From the NCBI GenBank assembly GCA_023442085.1, contig JAEZMT010000442.1, positions 1 through 24,158 on the forward strand: a stretch of 24,158 nt of DNA, read 5' to 3'. Numbering within the stretch: the stretch's first letter is position 1; every line of letters begins with the position of its first letter. The stretch comes from Pseudomonadota bacterium (GTDB lineage: Bacteria; Pseudomonadota; Alphaproteobacteria; Rhizobiales; Xanthobacteraceae). This document shows positions 21,375-24,158 of the stretch, in pieces. The position numbers were made by a program, and so were the translations under genes. Under the pieces are notes generated by a model, which was not told the DNA's origin, did no database searches, and saw only the letters and a list, made by a program, of their open reading frames with translations.

Positions 21375-22460
21375 TCACCGCAGCTTCAGCGTCGCCAATC
21401 CCGCTAGCGCCAGCACCACGGCGACGATCCAGAAGCGGATCACCACCTGCGGCTCCGTCCAGCCGAGCTGCTCGAAATGGTGGTGGATGGGGGCCATCTT
21501 GAACACGCGCTTGCCGGTGAGCTTGAACGAGGCCACCTGCACGATCACCGAGACCGCCTCCAGCACGAACAGGCCGCCCACCACGGCGAGCACGATCTCG
21601 TGCTTGGTCGCCACCGCGACCGTGCCCAGCAGGCCGCCCAGCGCCAGCGAGCCGGTGTCGCCCATGAAGACCTGGGCGGGCGGGGCGTTGAACCACAGGA
21701 AGCCGAGGCCGGCCCCCATCACCGCGCCGCAGACCACCGCCAGCTCGCCGACGCCGGCGACATAGTGGATCTGCAGATAGTCGGCGAAGCGCACGTTGCC
21801 GGAGAGATAGGCGATGAGGCCGAAGGTGCCGGCCGCGATCATCACCGGCACGATGGCGAGGCCGTCGAGGCCGTCGGTCAGATTCACCGCATTGCCGGCC
21901 GCGACGATGACGAACACGCCGAACACCACGAAGAACACGCCGAGATTGAGCAGAAGGTCCTTGAAGAAGGGGAAGGCCACGGAGGTGGAGAGGCCCGACT
22001 TGCCCATGGTCATGATGATGACCACGGCGACGCCGGAGATCACCGCTTCGATGGCGAGGCGTGTCTTGCCGGAGAGGCCGTTGTGGGTTTGCTTCGTCAC
22101 CTTCAGGTAGTCGTCATAGAAACCAATCATGCCGAAGCCCAGCATCACCAGCAGCACGGCCCAGATGTAGATGTTGAACAGGTTCGCCCACAGCAGCGTC
22201 GCCACCGCGATGCCGGCGAGGATCATCAGCCCGCCCATGGTGGGCGTGCCCTTCTTGGTGAGCAGATGCGATTGCGGCCCGTCGGTGCGGATGGGCTGGC
22301 CCTTGCCCTGCTTCAGCCGCAGCATGGAGATCATCGCCGGGCCGAACAGGAACACGAACAGCAGCGCCGTCATCACCGCGCCGCCGGTGCGGAAGGTGAT
22401 GTAGCGGAAGACGTTGAAGGCCGTGAAGGATTGGTGGAGATCGGCAAGCCACTGGAGCAT
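21375..22460 (-). CDS. mraY: Phospho-N-acetylmuramoyl-pentapeptide-transferase
   Basis: MraY transfers phospho-MurNAc-pentapeptide from UDP to undecaprenyl phosphate, making lipid I in the inner membrane. The 361-residue length is standard and about ten membrane helices are evident. Conserved parts include GTPTMGGLMI (71-80), the aspartate pair in GFYDDYLKV (113-121), NAVNLTDGLDGLA (190-202), the catalytic-site MGDTGSLALGG (266-276), and the cytoplasmic HHHFE (326-330). ATG 22460 (MLQWLADL) matches the family start and has AAGGA 10 nt upstream; an earlier in-frame start at 22487 lies inside murF. The murF stop is 7 nt upstream, so murE-murF-mraY are cotranscribed. The next gene downstream is the convergent methyltransferase-like gene, with murD found only 1.3 kb further on. 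Confidence 0.97.
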   Translation of the reverse strand: MLQWLADLHQSFTAFNVFRYITFRTGGAVMTALLFVFLFGPAMISMLRLKQGKGQPIRTDGPQSHLLTKKGTPTMGGLMILAGIAVATLLWANLFNIYIWAVLLVMLGFGMIGFYDDYLKVTKQTHNGLSGKTRLAIEAVISGVAVVIIMTMGKSGLSTSVAFPFFKDLLLNLGVFFVVFGVFVIVAAGNAVNLTDGLDGLAIVPVMIAAGTFGLIAYLSGNVRFADYLQIHYVAGVGELAVVCGAVMGAGLGFLWFNAPPAQVFMGDTGSLALGGLLGTVAVATKHEIVLAVVGGLFVLEAVSVIVQVASFKLTGKRVFKMAPIHHHFEQLGWTEPQVVIRFWIVAVVLALAGLATLKLR

Positions 22461-22467
22461 CTGAATT

Positions 22468-23916
22468 CTATCCTTCGAGCAGCGCATCCTCGCCGGCGCG
22501 GAAGCGCTCGGCGAGGCTCTTGACCAGCGGTCCCATGCGGCTGCCGTTGGAACCCTTGACCATCAACGTGTCACCGGCCCGGATGGCGGAGGCCACCATG
22601 GGCTCGAGGTGGGAGGCGTGGATCGCGTAGCCGCCCCGCCGCTCGGAGGGCAGGGCCTGCCAGAGCGCGTGCATGTGCGGCCCGCAGCAGAAGACCTGAT
22701 CGATCTTCGCCGCGCGCACGGCCTCGGCCAATTCCGCATGGTGGGCGTCTCCGTCGTCGCCGAGCTCCAGCATGTCGCCCAGCACCGCGATGCGTCGGCC
22801 GCGGGGGCCGACCGGGGTGCGGCTGAGCACGTCGAGGGCGGCGCGCATGGAGGCGGGATTGGCGTTGTAGCTTTCATCCAGCAGCGTCGCCTGACCGCCC
22901 TTCACCTGCAGGCGCAGCGCGACGCCTCGACCGGCGGGCGCCTTCATGTGGGAGAGGGCGAGGCCGGCCAGAGCGAGGTCGGCGCCCACCAGCTTCGCCG
23001 CAGCGAGCACCGCCAGCATGTTCTGCACGATATGGCGGCCGGGCATGCCGACCTTGAAGGTCACCGGCGTGCCCATCACGTCGGCGACGCCCACCGAGCA
23101 GTAGGATTGCAGCGCCGCCTCCTTCAGCCGCACATCCGCACCAGCGGTCTCGCCAAAGGTCACGATATGCGCGATGCCCCGTGCTTCGGCGGCGGCCTTG
23201 AGGCGGGGGAAGAGGGGGTTGTCGAGATTCAGCACCACCGCGCCGCCCGGCTCCACGCCCTGGAAGATCTCCGCCTTGGCGTCGGCGATCTCCTCGATGC
23301 CGGAGAAGTGCGCGATATGCACCGCCTCCACCGTGGTGATGATGGCCACCTGCGGGCGCACCAACTGCACCAGCGGCGTGATCTCGCCGGGATGGTTCAT
23401 GCCGATCTCGAACACGCCGTAGCGCGCCTCGCGCGGCAGCCGGGCGAGGGAGAGGGGCACGCCCCAGTGATTGTTGTAGGAGGCGGCGGAGGCGTGGGTC
23501 TCGCCGTCGGCGCCGAGGGCGATGCGCAGCGCCTCCTTGGTGGTTGTCTTGCCCACCGATCCCGTCACGGCGACGATGCCGGCCTGCGAGCGCGCGCGGC
23601 TGGCGCGGGCAAGATCGGTCAAGGCGGCGAGCACATCGTCGACCACGAACAGGGGGGCATCGTCGGGGAACTGGTCTGCCTTGTCGCGCGCCACCACGCA
23701 GGCCGAGGCCCCCGCCTCCAGCGCCTTGCCCACATAGGCATGGCCGTCGCTGTTCTCACCGGCGATGGCGAAAAAGGCGTCGCCGGGCGCGAGCGAACGG
23801 GTGTCGATGGAGATGCCGGTGGCATCGCGCGGCGTGCCGCGCACCTCAGCTCCCATGGCCGCCACCATTTCCGCGACGCTGTGGAGGACCCGGCCTTCCG
23901 TTTCGCCCGCACTCAT
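22468..23916 (-). CDS. murF: UDP-N-acetylmuramoyl-tripeptide--D-alanyl-D-alanine ligase
   Basis: MurF joins D-Ala-D-Ala to the UDP-MurNAc-tripeptide with ATP, the last cytosolic precursor step. The 482 residues show the Mur ligase three-domain plan: an N-terminal UDP-binding domain (GISIDTRSLAPGDAFFAIAGE, 34-54), the ATP loop TGSVGKTTTKEAL (118-130), SYNNHWGVPLSLARL and FEIGMNHPGEI in the central domain, then DESYNANPASMRAAL and VKGSNGSRMGPLV in the C-terminal domain. The ATG (23914-23916) overlaps the murE stop TGA (23913-23915) in an ATGA, and AAGGAGGT lies 6 nt upstream inside murE, so translation is probably coupled. mraY starts 7 nt after its stop. No key residue is missing. Confidence 0.97.
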   Translation of the reverse strand: MSAGETEGRVLHSVAEMVAAMGAEVRGTPRDATGISIDTRSLAPGDAFFAIAGENSDGHAYVGKALEAGASACVVARDKADQFPDDAPLFVVDDVLAALTDLARASRARSQAGIVAVTGSVGKTTTKEALRIALGADGETHASAASYNNHWGVPLSLARLPREARYGVFEIGMNHPGEITPLVQLVRPQVAIITTVEAVHIAHFSGIEEIADAKAEIFQGVEPGGAVVLNLDNPLFPRLKAAAEARGIAHIVTFGETAGADVRLKEAALQSYCSVGVADVMGTPVTFKVGMPGRHIVQNMLAVLAAAKLVGADLALAGLALSHMKAPAGRGVALRLQVKGGQATLLDESYNANPASMRAALDVLSRTPVGPRGRRIAVLGDMLELGDDGDAHHAELAEAVRAAKIDQVFCCGPHMHALWQALPSERRGGYAIHASHLEPMVASAIRAGDTLMVKGSNGSRMGPLVKSLAERFRAGEDALLEG

Positions 23917-24158
23917 GCCGCGACCTCCTTGAGGGCGGCGAGGACTTCCGCCGCGTCCGAGAATGGATATGTCCGGTCGCCGATGATTTGGCCGGTTTCG
24001 TGACCCTTGCCGGCAACGAGCAGCGCATCCCCGGCTTCCAGCAGGGAGACGCCGGCTCGGATGGCCTCCGCCCGGTCGCCGATCTCCCGCACGTCGCTCC
24101 GGCCTGCGCCGCGCGCGCCTTCCAATACCTCCGCCCGAATCGCCGCCGGATCTTCGCT
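23913..24158 (-). CDS. murE: UDP-N-acetylmuramoyl-tripeptide synthetase, C-terminal part (5' end outside the window)
   Basis: The frame is open to the right window edge and gives the last 81 residues of MurE, the ligase that adds the third stem-peptide amino acid (meso-diaminopimelate in nearly all Gram-negative bacteria). The visible part starts with Ser-Glu-Asp-Pro, the end of the family's DNPRxEDP motif that reads diaminopimelate, so the deciding Asp-Asn-Pro-Arg is just outside. It continues with EIGDRAEAIRAGVSLL and DALLVAGKGHETGQIIGDRTYPFSD, where GKGHE is the conserved C-domain motif. The stop overlaps the murF start by 4 nt. The start codon cannot be seen. Confidence 0.93.
   Translation of the reverse strand, partial: SEDPAAIRAEVLEGARGAGRSDVREIGDRAEAIRAGVSLLEAGDALLVAGKGHETGQIIGDRTYPFSDAAEVLAALKEVAA

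Noticed and set aside
22609..24003. Long + strand frame opposite murF and murE
   Set aside because: Antisense shadow; no recognisable domain, and murF/murE on the minus strand are complete with coupled starts.

Overview
The window reads as a stretch of chromosome from a GC-rich alphaproteobacterium of the order Hyphomicrobiales (Rhizobiales). The evidence is the aroE-coaE-dnaQ and mnmE-mnmG-rsmG-parA-parB gene orders, a MucR/Ros-type regulator, parS sites of the form TGTTTCACGTGAAACA, and a piece of a rhizobial palindromic repeat. A family such as Xanthobacteraceae fits, but that is inference from gene order and protein style. Nearly all genes are core housekeeping genes. There is no prophage, insertion sequence, CRISPR array, tRNA or rRNA that I can see.

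Region 1 (1-3768): the 3' end of aroE, then coaE and dnaQ on the + strand, converging on a minus-strand thioredoxin-fold DUF255 protein. Region 2 (3908-9775): mnmE, mnmG, rsmG, parA and parB, all on +. This is the classical origin-proximal cluster: tRNA wobble-uridine modification, 16S rRNA methylation and chromosome segregation. Two parS sites lie in it, one between mnmE and mnmG and one inside the rsmG reading frame. A 12-bp-stem bidirectional terminator closes it. Region 3 (9880-11641): a minus-strand mucR-like regulator, then 691 bp without a convincing gene, then recR on + without its usual dnaX/ybaB neighbours.

Region 4 (11670-20096, all minus, transcribed right to left): murD, a class IIA HAD phosphatase, ribF, a class I/II aminotransferase, ftsK and lolA. 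Gaps run from 14 to about 200 bp, and several contain perfect short inverted repeats. Region 5 (20097-21368): a divergent intergenic region with a partial REP-like element and an ATTC-N8-GAAT dyad, followed on + by a small DUF2892 membrane protein and a SAM-methyltransferase-like protein. Region 6 (21375 to the end, minus): mraY, murF and the 3' end of murE, tightly packed (murE and murF overlap by 4 nt).

Together the window covers peptidoglycan precursor synthesis (murE, murF, mraY, murD), chromosome segregation (parA, parB, parS, ftsK), recombination repair (recR), tRNA and rRNA modification, cofactor synthesis (coaE, ribF) and envelope lipoprotein transport (lolA). The most unusual points are: a 43-residue His/Gly/Pro tail with 10 histidines fused to MurD; a dcw cluster broken between mraY and murD by two opposite-strand genes; a DUF2892 gene preceded by a dyad resembling the operator of persulfide-sensing ArsR regulators (SqrR/BigR/YgaV type); a MucR homologue with two of the four zinc ligands replaced; and parS embedded in coding sequence through codons that look atypical for this GC-rich window. 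I found no clearly new multi-gene system.
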